From Croceibacterium_B sp963811255 (GTDB taxonomy: Bacteria > Pseudomonadota > Alphaproteobacteria > Sphingomonadales > Sphingomonadaceae), in the NCBI GenBank assembly GCA_963811255.1, contig CAWEQI010000004.1:101268-165267 (forward strand): DNA of 64,000 bases. The letters are read 5' to 3'. This document shows positions 51,564 to 63,925 of the stretch, piece by piece (position 1 is the stretch's first letter; each line of letters opens with the position of its first letter). The notes beneath the pieces were generated by a model that was given only the letters and a program-made list of their open reading frames with translations, made no database searches and had not been told where the DNA came from. The translations under genes and the position numbers were made by a program.

Positions 51564-52483
51564 AGCATCCTCCTGAGCGCGCCGAGCACGGTCAATCGGG
51601 CGGTCAGCATGGCGATGACGATGCCGATGAGCGGCACGGCGGCGAGCGCCGCCCAGTCGGCCGGCCCGAGCGCGCCGCCGGCGACCATTCCCGAGCCGAG
51701 CGCGGCGAACTGGCCGCCGAGGACGAACACCGCGATCAGGCCCAGCAGCAGGCCGACGATTCCGCCGACCAGCGCGTCGACGGCAATCGAGCGCTGAAAG
51801 ATGCGGGCGATCTGGCGGTCTGTGCCGCCCAGGAGGTGGACGATCTCGATCGTGTCGCGGTTGGAACCGAGGGCGCTGCGCGCTGCCAGCCAGACGGCCG
51901 CCGCGCTGGTCGCTGCGAGCAGCACCACCAGCCCCGCGGCGAGCCACTGCAGCGAATGGATCGCATGGAACACCGGTCCGAGCCAGCTGGACTGGGCATC
52001 GACCTTGGCCGCCGGCACCGAGGCTGTCAGTGCCGAGCGCAGCTCCTCCAGCCGCCGTTCGGTAGCCGGCCCGCGCAAGCGCACGTCGATCAGTGCCGGG
52101 ATCGGGATCGCTTCGTCGGCGGTTCCCGCTTCTTCGCCCAGCCATGGCTCGATCAGACGTTCGAGCTCGGCGTCCGGGACCCGGTGGACCTGGGCGACGT
52201 CGGCGCGATTGCGCAGCAGCGCGACCGCGACTTCGGCCTGACGGTCACGTTCGGCCGGGACGGCCTCGACGATCTGCACGGTGAGGCCGCCCGAGATCGC
52301 CGCGGTGGCATTGCCGGCGACGTTGCTCAGCGCCAGCCCCGCCGCCGCGGCCATGACCGTCAGCGCGACCATGATGGCGATGACCCACGGCATCGGCCCG
52401 GCGAGGCGGGCCTGCTGCAGCAGACCCGAGCGCTCGGCGCCGAAGCGCGGCTGGTTGCGGCGGATGACCGCGCCGAGCGCCAT
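51560..52483 (-). CDS. ftsX: Cell division protein FtsX
   Basis: 307 residues with four predicted membrane helices and a large periplasmic loop after the first (about residues 55-170), ending with EIVHLLGGTDRQIARIFQRSIAVDALVGG, the FtsX permease signature. With FtsE it controls peptidoglycan hydrolases at the septum. Start overlaps the ftsE stop (TGATG). Confidence 0.93.
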   Translation of the reverse strand: MALGAVIRRNQPRFGAERSGLLQQARLAGPMPWVIAIMVALTVMAAAAGLALSNVAGNATAAISGGLTVQIVEAVPAERDRQAEVAVALLRNRADVAQVHRVPDAELERLIEPWLGEEAGTADEAIPIPALIDVRLRGPATERRLEELRSALTASVPAAKVDAQSSWLGPVFHAIHSLQWLAAGLVVLLAATSAAAVWLAARSALGSNRDTIEIVHLLGGTDRQIARIFQRSIAVDALVGGIVGLLLGLIAVFVLGGQFAALGSGMVAGGALGPADWAALAAVPLIGIVIAMLTARLTVLGALRRML

Positions 52484-53253
52484 CAGCCGCGCGCCTCCCG
52501 CCGCGGCGGATAGCGCAACGCGCCGGTGGGATCGGACAGCCGTCCTTTGTCGAGCCGCATGATCAGCGAATCCGGCACCTTCTTCAGCAGGTGCACGTCG
52601 TGGGTTGCGACGACTATTGTCGTCCCGAGCCGGTTGAGCGCCTCGAACAGCCGCAGCAGCTTCAAGGCCATTTCGGGATCGACGTTGCCGGTCGGCTCGT
52701 CGGCAACGAGGATCTCGGGCCGGGCGATCACCGCGCGGGCGATCGCCACACGCTGCTGCTCACCACCCGAGAGGGTCGCCGGGCGGGCGTCGGCGCGCGC
52801 GCCGAGGCCGACCCAGTCGAGCATGTCGGCGACCGGCTTCCTGATCTCGCTCTCCGCCACGCGTGAAACCCGCAGCGGCAAGGCGACGTTGTCGAATGCG
52901 CTGAGGTGCGGGACCAGGCGGAAATCCTGGAACACCGTACCGATTCGCCGGCGGAAGGCCGGCAGGGCCTGGCGCGGCAGAGTGATCACGTCGCTGCCGA
53001 ACATTCGGATCATCCCGCGCGACGGGCGCTGGGCGAGATACAGAAGCTTCAACAGCGAGGTCTTGCCGGCGCCGCTCGCCCCGGTGAGGAAATAGAAACT
53101 GCCGGGGTACAGCGTGAACGAAATGTCGCTCAGCACTTCGCGATCGGTGCCGTAGCGCAGGCCGACGTTGTCGAACTGGACGATGCACCCCTCCGGAACG
53201 CTTAGTCGGGGTCCGGAGTGGCGATTGGGCCTGAAGAGGGGATTTCGGGACAT
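52483..53253 (-). CDS. ftsE: Cell division ATP-binding protein FtsE
   Basis: 256 residues as given. Homology begins about residue 22 (IVQFDNVGLRYG), so the true start may be a GTG just before PEGC. Walker A is TGASGAGKTSLLKLLY, the signature LSGGEQQRVAIARAV and Walker B ILVADEPTGNVDPEMA; the downstream switch His is in VVATHDVHLL. ABC ATPase partner of FtsX. Confidence 0.95.
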   Translation of the reverse strand: MSRNPLFRPNRHSGPRLSVPEGCIVQFDNVGLRYGTDREVLSDISFTLYPGSFYFLTGASGAGKTSLLKLLYLAQRPSRGMIRMFGSDVITLPRQALPAFRRRIGTVFQDFRLVPHLSAFDNVALPLRVSRVAESEIRKPVADMLDWVGLGARADARPATLSGGEQQRVAIARAVIARPEILVADEPTGNVDPEMALKLLRLFEALNRLGTTIVVATHDVHLLKKVPDSLIMRLDKGRLSDPTGALRYPPRREARG

Positions 53254-53375
53254 CCGCCGCGGCTATAGCCCCTGATCGATGTGGAAAAAAGCCGTGCCCG
53301 GGCATCCTTCGCGCCCGGGCATCTTGTTGCTTTCCCATGACACAGATTAGGGTCGACGGTCAGGAAACCTGTGCC

Positions 53376-54200
53376 ATGATCATCACCTGCCCAGCCTGCG
53401 CCACGCGCTATGTCGTTCCCGATAGCGCGATCGGGCCGGACGGGCGCACTGTGCGCTGCGCCAAGTGTCGGCACAGCTGGTTCCAGGAAGGGCCGGCGCT
53501 GCCGCCGCCCCCCACGCCCGCCGAACCCGCGCCACAGCCGAGAGCGGCGCCGCCACCGCCAGCGGCTCCGCCACCGCCTCCGCCGGAGTCGATTGCGCCA
53601 GAAGCCGAGCCTCCGCCGCCAGCGCCGCCAGCAGCCGCCTCCGAACCGGTCATCGACGAGCCCGAGCCGCCATTCGAGGCACCGCCGCCTCCGCCGCCGA
53701 TTGTCGCGCCGACCTATGGCGAAGAGGGGGACGAGAGCTCGCATTTCGAGCACGAGCCGCCGTTCCGCCGACGGCGCAATCCCCTGCGACTGTGGACCTA
53801 CGCCGCGGTCGTTTTCGCGGTGGTGGTCGCGGCCTTGATCATCGCGGTGAGTTACTGGGGGCTGCCGGACTGGGTGCCGGTCAGCCGACCGACTTTCGCC
53901 GCGGCCCAGGCCGACCTGCAGCTCGATTTTCCGCCCGATCGCCAGGAGCGGCGCCAGCTGCCCGACGGCACAGAATACTTCGGCGCCAGCGGCACAATCA
54001 CCAACACCGGCAGCGTGGCGCGCAACGTGCCGCCGATCCTGATCGTGTTGCGCGACGCGCAGGATCGGATCGTCTACAGCTGGGAAGTCTATCCGCCCAA
54101 GCGCACCCTCGCCCCGGGCGAAAGCGAAACGGTCAACCAAGCGGTAACCGATGTGCCGCGTTCGGCCAAGGTGGCCGAGATCGGCTGGAAGCCGAGCTAG
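53376..54200 (+). CDS. Zinc-ribbon, proline-rich membrane protein (MJ0042 type)
   Basis: 274 residues. An MJ0042-type zinc ribbon (ITCPACATRYVVPDSAIGPDGRTVRCAKCRHSW) is followed by about 85 residues dominated by Pro/Ala/Glu, one transmembrane helix (YAAVVFAVVVAALIIAVSYW) and a periplasmic beta-sandwich (EYFGASGTITNTGSVARNVPPILIVLRD). This arrangement is typical beside ftsEX in sphingomonads. Function unknown. Confidence 0.88.
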   Translation: MIITCPACATRYVVPDSAIGPDGRTVRCAKCRHSWFQEGPALPPPPTPAEPAPQPRAAPPPPAAPPPPPPESIAPEAEPPPPAPPAAASEPVIDEPEPPFEAPPPPPPIVAPTYGEEGDESSHFEHEPPFRRRRNPLRLWTYAAVVFAVVVAALIIAVSYWGLPDWVPVSRPTFAAAQADLQLDFPPDRQERRQLPDGTEYFGASGTITNTGSVARNVPPILIVLRDAQDRIVYSWEVYPPKRTLAPGESETVNQAVTDVPRSAKVAEIGWKPS

Positions 54201-54209
54201 GCTGAAAGC

Positions 54210-54443
54210 TTACTCGAAGGCGTAAGTGACGTAGCCGCCCTGAGTCTGCCGCTGCGCGCGTGGCGCAGCCACCGTGCCGTTTGACACCAGCACGCCGCCC
54301 CGAATCTGGGCGGGCCGCAGGATCGTCACGCTGATCCTCGCGCTGTCGACCTGCGCCCCGCGGTCCGGCACTCGGGGCTGGTCGGCGGTGGCCGCTTGGG
54401 AGCTGACGGCGGCAGCGAGAAGAAGGGCGGTAGCGAGGCTCAT
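54210..54443 (-). CDS. Small exported protein
   Basis: 77 residues: signal peptide (MSLATALLLAAAVSSQAAT) and a short mature part (SARISVTILRPAQIRGG, GGYVTYAFE) resembling the ends of small beta-domains. No clear ribosome site. Convergent with the zinc-ribbon gene. Function unknown. Confidence 0.6.
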   Translation of the reverse strand: MSLATALLLAAAVSSQAATADQPRVPDRGAQVDSARISVTILRPAQIRGGVLVSNGTVAAPRAQRQTQGGYVTYAFE

Positions 54444-54489
54444 GACAAACAGTTACGACTCGATTTACCCTGATGAACAGGGTTTCGCT

Positions 54490-54653
54490 AAGCTCGTTCC
54501 ACAGCGGGACGAGCCATGGTGCAAGAGTGACGGGCGCTCGCGCGCGCGGGTATCGGGATTGTTGCGCTTCGTAAGACCCCTTAACCGGCGGTCTGCGGCG
54601 ATCCGCTTGCAGGGCTGATACCCCTTTGCTAAGGGCGCGCACCTACCCCGGGA
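54490..54653 (+). ncRNA. Candidate structured RNA, possibly 6S-like
   Basis: A 160-base stretch without a convincing reading frame forms a long nested rod: GGTGC (54518)/GCACC (54639), GGGTATC (54548)/GATACCC (54617), GGATTGTTGC (54556)/GCGGCGATCC (54595), and AGACC (54574)/GGTCT (54590). A side hairpin GCTCGTTC/GGACGAGC lies at about 54492-54514. A rho-independent terminator follows at once. A long bulged rod of this size recalls 6S RNA, but the sequence was not recognised. Confidence 0.4.
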
Positions 54654-54677
54654 GGAGCCGGCTTTCGGCTCCTTTTT
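54654..54677 (+). terminator. Rho-independent terminator
   Basis: GGAGCCG-GCTTT-CGGCTCC followed by TTTTT, on the plus strand. There is no plus-strand protein gene before it, so it probably ends the candidate RNA. tRNA-Leu starts eight bases later. Confidence 0.85.
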
Positions 54678-54684
54678 CGATGAT

Positions 54685-54771
54685 GCGGTCGTGGCGGAAC
54701 TGGTAGACGCGCAACGTTGAGGTCGTTGTGGGCGAAAGCCCGTGGAAGTTCGAGTCTTCTCGACCGCACCA
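54685..54771 (+). tRNA. tRNA-Leu (GAG)
   Basis: 87 nt. Acceptor stem GCGGTCG/CGACCGC, anticodon stem CAACG/CGTTG with loop TTGAGGT (anticodon GAG, reads CUC/CUU), the long variable arm of class II tRNAs (GGGCGAAAGCCC), T-loop TTCGAGT and an encoded CCA end. Confidence 0.95.
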
Positions 54772-55759
54772 CTCAGTCCAGAGGGGCCTTCAAACATCCG
54801 AGGGGCCGCGGAACTACCGCCAGGAATGGCGCAGTTCTGCGGACTTTTCGGACTCCCGTTCAGGGATCTGCAGTCAGAGACTCACGGTAATCGCTCAGCT
54901 TTCGCCCGCAGATCTCTTGCCGTCTCTGGTCGAAGAATACTGACTGCAGTCGGGCTATTCAGGAGAAGCCCAACTCCCGCCGCTGGGCAGACCATTCAAG
55001 CGGAAGCTCGCTTTTCATGAGACGCTTTGCCGAGAGATGCTCGGGTTGCCTCCCCTCGACGATTGCTGACGATGTCCGGGGCAAGGCACGACAGGGCAAT
55101 GAGCTTCGCGAGCCTGGCGGCAGCCGGTCTCACCGGCTGCGATTGAGCAAGGACACCAATGCTTCCTTTGCGGGGGAAGTCGAATGGAATCTACGGAGTG
55201 CGCGAGCGGCCGCTTGGCGCCAGATTCAGTCGTTGGGATACGCGTGGCGCCATCCTGAAAGCCGCCGTTTCTTCGAAAGGCGTCAGCGACTTAGCTTCAT
55301 TTCTGAACGTCAGCTATTGTCCACACCCGCAAACCGATCGTCATGAGAGTTTTTTTGGAAAGTCGCCCGCGGGACTTGCCTGTTGCGTCTCCCGCGTTCT
55401 TGCTCACAACTCCTCGCTTTCGGCGTAATGTCTATTCGGCCTGTGCGCCGACATCAGAAAATGCTGAGATGACGCCATCAAATACGTGGTCAGCCCCTTC
55501 AATCAGGAACGCCACCTCGCCGACCGAGAGACTTACAAGACCCGTCGCCCTGCCGCTTTGCCCGAGTGGCAGTCTCTTATGGCCTGAGGCTTGGCTGGAC
55601 GCGGGCGAGCTCTGCCAATTGGAGACAAGTTGCGGCTAGACTGACAACACCCAGCCGATCAGTCGCGGAAATGACAGCTGTGTGCGCTTTCGTACGCTGG
55701 AAACTGGTCCGGACAGTTACTCATTCCCCGGCCAGGGCTCAGGCCGTAGCCAGCACCGG
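54772..55759 (+). other. About 990 bases after tRNA-Leu with no recognisable gene
   Basis: Several open frames exist but none has a convincing start and family. Composition is less GC-rich than the surroundings. It contains one 10-bp inverted pair (CTGCAGTCAG at 54868, CTGACTGCAG at 54940). A codon run with protein-like texture (NQERHLADRETYKTRRPAAL) near 55500 could be the tail of a lost gene. The site next to a tRNA and the scrambled texture fit remnants of an integrated element. Confidence 0.5.
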
Positions 55760-56748
55760 ATGGAGGCCTCTGGCATCCTCGCCCCTCGCCGCCACGGGTG
55801 GCGGTCCGTGCTGTTCGCCGGCGCGGTGCTGGCGGGCCTCGTCGTCGTCGTGCTGCATTTCGGCGATCTCAGACGCTTCGCCGAGATGGCCCGCGCGGCC
55901 GATCCTGCCTGGCTGATCGCCGCCTTGGTGCTGCAAGGGGCCACCTATGCATTCCTTGCGCTCGGCTGGTCGGCGGTGCTCGACAAGGCGGGTGCCCCCC
56001 AGCCGCTGCGGCAGCTGTTGCCGATCGCATTCGCCAAGCTGTTCGTCGACCAGGTCGTGCCCGCCGCCGGGGTGGGCGGCAATGTGTTACTGGTCGATCG
56101 GCTGATGGCGCTCGGCACGCCGCGCGGAGCGGCCGTCTCAGCGCTGCTGATCTCGGTGCTCGGCTATTACGCCGATTACGGTGTGATGGCGCTGGCGATG
56201 CTAATGGCGCTGTGGCTGCACCACGAGGCGACGGCGCTGGTGGTCGGCCCGGTAACCGCGTTTCTGCTGGTGGCGCTGGCGATTCCGTCGCTGTGGCTGT
56301 GGCTGTGGCGACGAGGCGAGCGGCCGCTGCCGCACTGGATGGAACGGTTCCCGCCGCTCGCCCGGTTGATGGAAATCGTCGGCCAGGCTCCGGCCGAGCT
56401 GGTTCGCGATCGGCGGCTGATCGCGCGGGTCGCGACGTGGAATGGGCTGATCGTGCTGGCCGACGCAGCGACGCTGGCGACGTGCCTGCATGCGCTCGGC
56501 GGGCCGCTGACGCCGGTGACCGCGTTCATCGCGCTGATGGCGGCGAATATCGCCGTGACGCTGGCGCCGTTGCCGCTTGGGCTCGGCAGCTTCGAGGCGA
56601 CGTGCACCGCGACGCAGGCAATGCTAGGAGTGCCGGTGGCGGCGGCGCTGGCGGCAACGTTGCTGCTCAGGACGTTGACGCTGTGGCTGCCGCTGCTGCC
56701 GGGACTTTGGCTGATGCCGCGGACCGTCGATCGGGGGAAAGGGCGGCG

Positions 56749-56752
<4 letters not shown>
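55760..56752 (+). CDS. Lysylphosphatidylglycerol synthase TM-region / flippase-like membrane protein
   Basis: 330 residues with about eight hydrophobic helices. The pattern FAKLFVDQVVPAAGVGGNVLLVDRLMALGTPRGAAVSALL and the closing APLPLGLGSFEATCTATQAMLG match the UPF0104/LPG-synthase TM family. Transport or flipping of a lipid or isoprenoid is inferred. Its stop overlaps the ATPase GTG start (GTGA), tying the two in one operon. Confidence 0.85.
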
Positions 56753-59295
<2,543 letters not shown>

Positions 59296-59444
59296 GAGGC
59301 AAGTCCGTGTCACTTTTCCAAGCAGTGGAACGGGATACGTCCAAAGTCCGGCGGGCGCGAGCTTGATGGCCGCGGCCATGTGCTCGTGACAGCGCCAGTC
59401 TTCTATTGATGAGCAGCTCACCGCCGCGCTTCAGCTGGTCCCAT

Positions 59445-59842
59445 TCAAGCGGGAAGCTCAAGGATTGCGCGCAGGCCGGGACCGGCGTCATCGAGCAGAA
59501 GCTCGCCGCGATGCAAATGTGCAATCGCGTCGACCAAAGTGAGCCCCAGTCCTGCGCCTGAGGCAGTGCGGTTCGAATCCAGCCGCACAAACCGGCGAAG
59601 CGCCTGGAGGCGAAGCTCCGCAGGAATTCCCGGTCCGCGGTCCCGCACTTCGATGGAGAGATGCGATCACCGTGTTTGGTGGTGGTGAGAGAAATCAACT
59701 CGCCTTCCGCGCCGTACTTAATCGCATTCTCAATCAGATTGCTGATCGCCTGCGCAAGCAGCTGGCGATGCCCGACGATCTCCAACGGCATCGAGGGACA
59801 GCCAGAATGCAGCTTTGCCCCGGCTTCTTCGGCGACGGGCAA
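59445..59842 (-). pseudogene. C-terminal remnant of a sensor histidine kinase
   Basis: Only the ATPase end remains: N-box LLAQAISNLIENAIKYG in one frame and, after a shift near 59650, RDRGPGIPAELRLQALRRFVR and GAGLGLTLVDAIAHLHRGE. The dimerisation, sensor and membrane parts are absent, and the LysR gene begins about 60 bases upstream of where the homology stops. A truncated, frame-broken fragment, most simply left after an insertion or deletion of the LysR/receptor segment. Confidence 0.8.
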
Positions 59843-59902
59843 TCGCGGCCGTTCGCTTCTAACGTCCCTTGCCTCCGGAAATCCGGTCCGGGCCTGCTGG
59901 AC

Positions 59903-60796
59903 TTATTCTCGCTCGGCCAGTCGGGAGCCAAGTAACCTGTCTTCAAGAAATTCAAGAAGCGCGATTACACTAGGCTTGGCGACCTTTTGTGTCGGAATCT
60001 GCGCCTTTATCCACATGGGCGGCGGACGAAACCCCGACAAAACCCGCCGAATGCTTCCATTCGACAGATCGTCCTCAGCCAGGAATGCCGGCAATATCGC
60101 AACGCCAAGGCTCCGCCGTACGGCTTCGCGCAAGACAATGGTATCGTTAACTGAGAGACGCGGTCGGATAGTAAGCCCCACGTCTCCCTTGTCGCTGTAG
60201 AAGTGCCACGTCTTACCATGAAGGAGCGACACCAGGCAGCTATGATCTGCCAGGTCGCGAGGGTGCGCTGGACATCCATTCTGCTCGATGTAGGCGCTGC
60301 TGGCATATACTGCACACGGATAGGGCATCAGCGGGTAATCGCGCACGTTCTCGTACGCAGTTGGGCGGGTTCCGATGGTGAGGTCGCAGTTCCGCGCGAG
60401 CGGGTTGTCCAAGCGGTCGGTTAACCGAAGATCGAGAGTAACTGCCGGGTTCTCCGAAAGGAAGTCGCAGAAAATTGGACCGAGTATCATCGCCGTTACC
60501 GAACCGGGGGCGTCGATCTGCAGCAGTCCGCTTATCTCCGCATTGGAAGCGACATCTCGCATGTCGTCGTATTCGGCCATCAGCTTCATGCAACGAGGCA
60601 GAAGGCAAGCGCCGTCTTCGGTCAGGTCCAACTCCCTGGTGGAACGGTGGAATAAGGTGACCCGGAATTCATGTTCCAGCTGGCTGATCCGTTTGGAAAC
60701 CACTGAGGGAGATATCGCAAGCGAGCGGGCGGCAGCCGCGAAGCTGCCCAGGCGGGCGGCGGCAATAAACGTGCGGATATTTAGTAGATTGTCCAT
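59903..60796 (-). CDS. LysR family transcriptional regulator
   Basis: 297 residues. The N-terminal HTH is NIRTFIAAARLGSFAAAARSLAISPSVVSKRISQLE, followed by HRSTRELDLTEDG and a substrate-binding domain (LLQIDAPGSVTAMILGPIFCDFL). It is divergent from the TonB receptor (gap 120 bases) and is the obvious candidate to control it. Lower GC content than the core genes. Confidence 0.93.
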   Translation of the reverse strand: MDNLLNIRTFIAAARLGSFAAAARSLAISPSVVSKRISQLEHEFRVTLFHRSTRELDLTEDGACLLPRCMKLMAEYDDMRDVASNAEISGLLQIDAPGSVTAMILGPIFCDFLSENPAVTLDLRLTDRLDNPLARNCDLTIGTRPTAYENVRDYPLMPYPCAVYASSAYIEQNGCPAHPRDLADHSCLVSLLHGKTWHFYSDKGDVGLTIRPRLSVNDTIVLREAVRRSLGVAILPAFLAEDDLSNGSIRRVLSGFRPPPMWIKAQIPTQKVAKPSVIALLEFLEDRLLGSRLAERE

Positions 60797-60916
60797 CGTT
60801 CTCGATTCGAGAATGCTGACATCGCATTAAACGCTATTCCCGATATGCCAAGGGTGTCCTAACGCCGAAGCTTCATCGAGCCAGCAAAATGGCCGATCCC
60901 TGGGAGAGAGCAGATC

Positions 60917-63888
60917 ATGATGGAATCCATCAAAGGTGTACGCGCGTCGAGTTTGGCGGTGGCCGTTGCGACGTGCATGATAAGTGTCGGTGCGGCGAGC
61001 GCGCAGGACGCGAATACCAGTCCGCAAACGAAAACCAGTTCGCAGCCGGAAGACCAGGCTTCCGCTCCGACCGACAACAGCAACAACGCGATCGTCGTCA
61101 CCGGATCGCGTATCAAATCGAGCTTCGATCAACCACAGCCTGTAACAATGATCGGTGCCGATCGTCTGAACGAACGGGGAATTACCAACCTCGGCGATGC
61201 ACTGAACGAACTTCCGACCTTTAGCCCTACGCAAACCCCGGCCACGGCCGGCCTCAACCCGGGGCCGGGCCTCAATGTTGGCGGGCGCATTCTCGACTTG
61301 CGCGGCCTCGGCGCAGTTCGGACACTAACGCTGGTCGATGGCAAGCGGTTCGTACCCACAACCACTCAGGCGACAGTCGACACCAACATGATCCCGTCGA
61401 TCCTGTTGTCGCGAGCGGAAGTCGTAACAGGAGGGGCATCTGCAGTTTATGGGTCAGATGCCGTTTCGGGCGTCGTCAACCTAATCCTCGATCACAATTT
61501 GACCGGCTACAAGTTCGACAGCAAGCTCGGGATCTCGAACGCGGGCGACGATTTCACGCGTGAACTCGGAGCAGCCGGGGGGTGGGATTTCGGTTCAAAT
61601 CTTCACCTTGTGATCGGCGGTGAGTGGGAAAAGGCGGATGGAATCAATGCCTGTCGGGATCGCGCCTGGTGCGTTAACGGCCTGACGATTGTTGGGCGTA
61701 ATCCGCTTGCCCCCGGTCAAGAGCCTACGATCCCAGCCAGCAATATCGTCCCCAACGCGGCCGTATGGACGACCGACTTCCAGGGGATCACTACTCCTCC
61801 GTCCAGCGCCTACGTCGGTGTCTCATTGCCTGTTCTCAGGCCTATCGACGGAATCACCTTCAACAACGACGGCACGCCTCGTCGATACCAGATGGGTACA
61901 TACGCCAACCGGATCTGGATGATCGGAGGCGAAACGGGAACTCCTGCCGAGGAGAACGTTTACTTTGACTTCCCGCTCGTCTCTCCGACAGAGCGTTATA
62001 GCAGCATGGGCTTGCTGACCTACCAGGCAACGCCTGATTTGACGTTCGAGCTGAACGTGGCCGTCGGCGGGAGTGTCGGACACCACCGCAGTACTGCGTA
62101 CCGTTCCATCGCGATCAATATTCAGGCCGACAACCCTTTCATACCGCGCTCGTCCGATCCGACACTCGATATCCCGACAATCCTGGCCCAAAGCGGTGCA
62201 ACCAGCTTTACACTGGGCAAGGGTTTCGACGATGTCGGACCGGTACAGATCAAGGCCACAAATCATGTGTTCCGCGTCGTGGGAAGCGCAAAATACCAAA
62301 TCAGCAACAACTGGTCAGCTGACGTATATTACCAGTTCGGCCGCAACAGCTTCCGAAGCGACCTGTACAACAACACAATCACGGCAAACATCGTCAAGGC
62401 GCTCGATGCGACGACCTTGAACGGACAGCCAGTCTGCCGGGTCAATGCAGACGCTGATCCAACCAATAACGACCCAGCCTGTGTTCCGCTCAACCCGTTC
62501 GGTTATGCTAACGGGCCGAATTTTGCGGCGGCAAAGGCCTACGTCACTGCCAACGGCTTCCAGACGAGCATCACAAAGCAGAACGTGGTGGCCGCCAACG
62601 TGACGGGAACGCTGCTCGAACTGCCTGCCGGCCCTGTCGGGGTGGCGTTCGGCGCCGAATATCGCAGCGATAGTCTCGACGGGAACACGGACAAGATTTC
62701 CCAAGCCGGCGGCTTCTTTAACGCGGGAAACGGTTCGATCATCTCTGGCAAGATCGACGTCACCGAAGGATACGGCGAAATCGACATCCCGCTGCTGCGC
62801 GACGTTTCGTTCGCTCATGAATTAGGTTTCAACGGGGCTATTCGCCAAACTCATTACAAGCGTTCGAGCAAGTTCGCGCCGAGTTCAACGGTCAATGCCA
62901 CGACCTGGAAGGTCGGCGCCGTATGGGCCCCCATAGAAGCGCTACGTTTTCGCGTGACTCGTTCACGTGACATCCGTGCGCCCAATATTCCCGAATTGTT
63001 CGGCCCACAGACCACCCATACGGGTATTCTTACCGACGTAGGCAATGGCGGCGTCCAGGTGATCGTGCCGATCACGAGCGGCTCGAACCCGAACCTGCGC
63101 CCCGAAAAGGCAGATACCTTCACGGCCGGAGTTGTGGTCCAGCCGCAAGGCGGCTTCTTCAGCCGCTTCCGCGCATCGGCGGACTATTATAACATCGACA
63201 TAGCTGACGCGATCGGTGTGCTTGGCCAACAAAACATTGTGCAGCGCTGTGCGGACGGTGACACCCTGAGTTGTTCGTTGGTTACACGCGATGCCGGCAA
63301 CAACGTTGTGAGCATCACCGACACGGTACAAAACGTTAACAGGCTCATTGCCCGGGGCGTCGACTTCCAATTCGATTACCGGCAACCTCTGAGCGGGGAA
63401 AGTAGCCTATTGCTCACAGTGCTGGCTAACTACGTTAGCGACCTCATCACGGTCGATTCCGGGGGTAGCACGAATCGTGCGGGGCAGACCGGCCTACGAG
63501 GTGGCACACCTCCTGGTGTGCCCGACTGGACGGTGGATGCGAACGCGACCCTGAATCTCGGAGAGAGCTTTCTCTCAACACTCACGTGCGCTGGATCAAC
63601 AAGGGCTTTTTCTTCCCTTCGTTCGTAGCGCCAGGTGATCCAGGTTATTCCCTTTCTAATCCCAACAGCGTCAATACCAACACGGTACCGTCACGTACCT
63701 ACGTCGACCTGTTGGCGACTTATCGAATTGCTGTCGGATCTGGACAGAAGATTGAGCTGTATGCTGGCGTAGACAACGTTTTCAATCAGGATCCGCCGAA
63801 CTTCCCGGGTGCGAACGGGGCTGGCAACAATGTCTTATTCAACCCGGTGGGGCGCTTCTTCAAGGGCGGGATTCGTGCAAACTTCTAG
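60917..63888 (+). CDS. TonB-dependent receptor, one frame break near the C-terminus
   Basis: About 990 residues. The signal peptide ends SVGAASAQD. The plug domain carries IVVTGSRIK, ITNLGDALNELPTFSP, RTLTLVDGKRFVP and GGASAVYGSDAVSGVVNLIL. The barrel follows with Arg/Asn/Pro-rich strands, and after a one-base shift near 63580 it continues (THVRWINKGFF) and ends NQDPPNFPGANG and GRFFKGGIRANF with the terminal Phe. The single break in a 3-kb gene may be a base-call error. The ligand is unknown; LysR control suggests a carbohydrate, siderophore or aromatic compound. Confidence 0.85.
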
Positions 63889-63898
63889 GAGCCACGAA

Positions 63899-63925
63899 GA
63901 ACCGGGGGAATAACACCCTCGGTTC
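63899..63925 (+). terminator. Hairpin after the TonB receptor
   Basis: GAACCGGGGG and CCCTCGGTTC form a 10-bp stem with one mismatch and a seven- to eight-base loop, starting ten bases after the receptor stop. No T-run, so only moderately secure. Confidence 0.5.

Noticed and set aside
54274..54618. 114-codon plus-strand frame ending near the candidate RNA
   Set aside because: Overlaps the exported protein on the other strand and the structured RNA; no homology or ribosome site.
54868..54949. 10-bp inverted pair CTGCAGTCAG/CTGACTGCAG as insertion-sequence ends
   Set aside because: Only 62 bases between the arms, no transposase and no target duplication.
55343..55639. 98-codon frame in the gene-poor region
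   Set aside because: No family, no ribosome site and unlike codon texture; left as part of decayed sequence.
59560..59600. GGTTCGAATCC, resembling a tRNA T-arm, as an attachment site or second tRNA
   Set aside because: It lies in the conserved kinase coding sequence (FVRLDSNRTASG) and lacks the rest of a tRNA.
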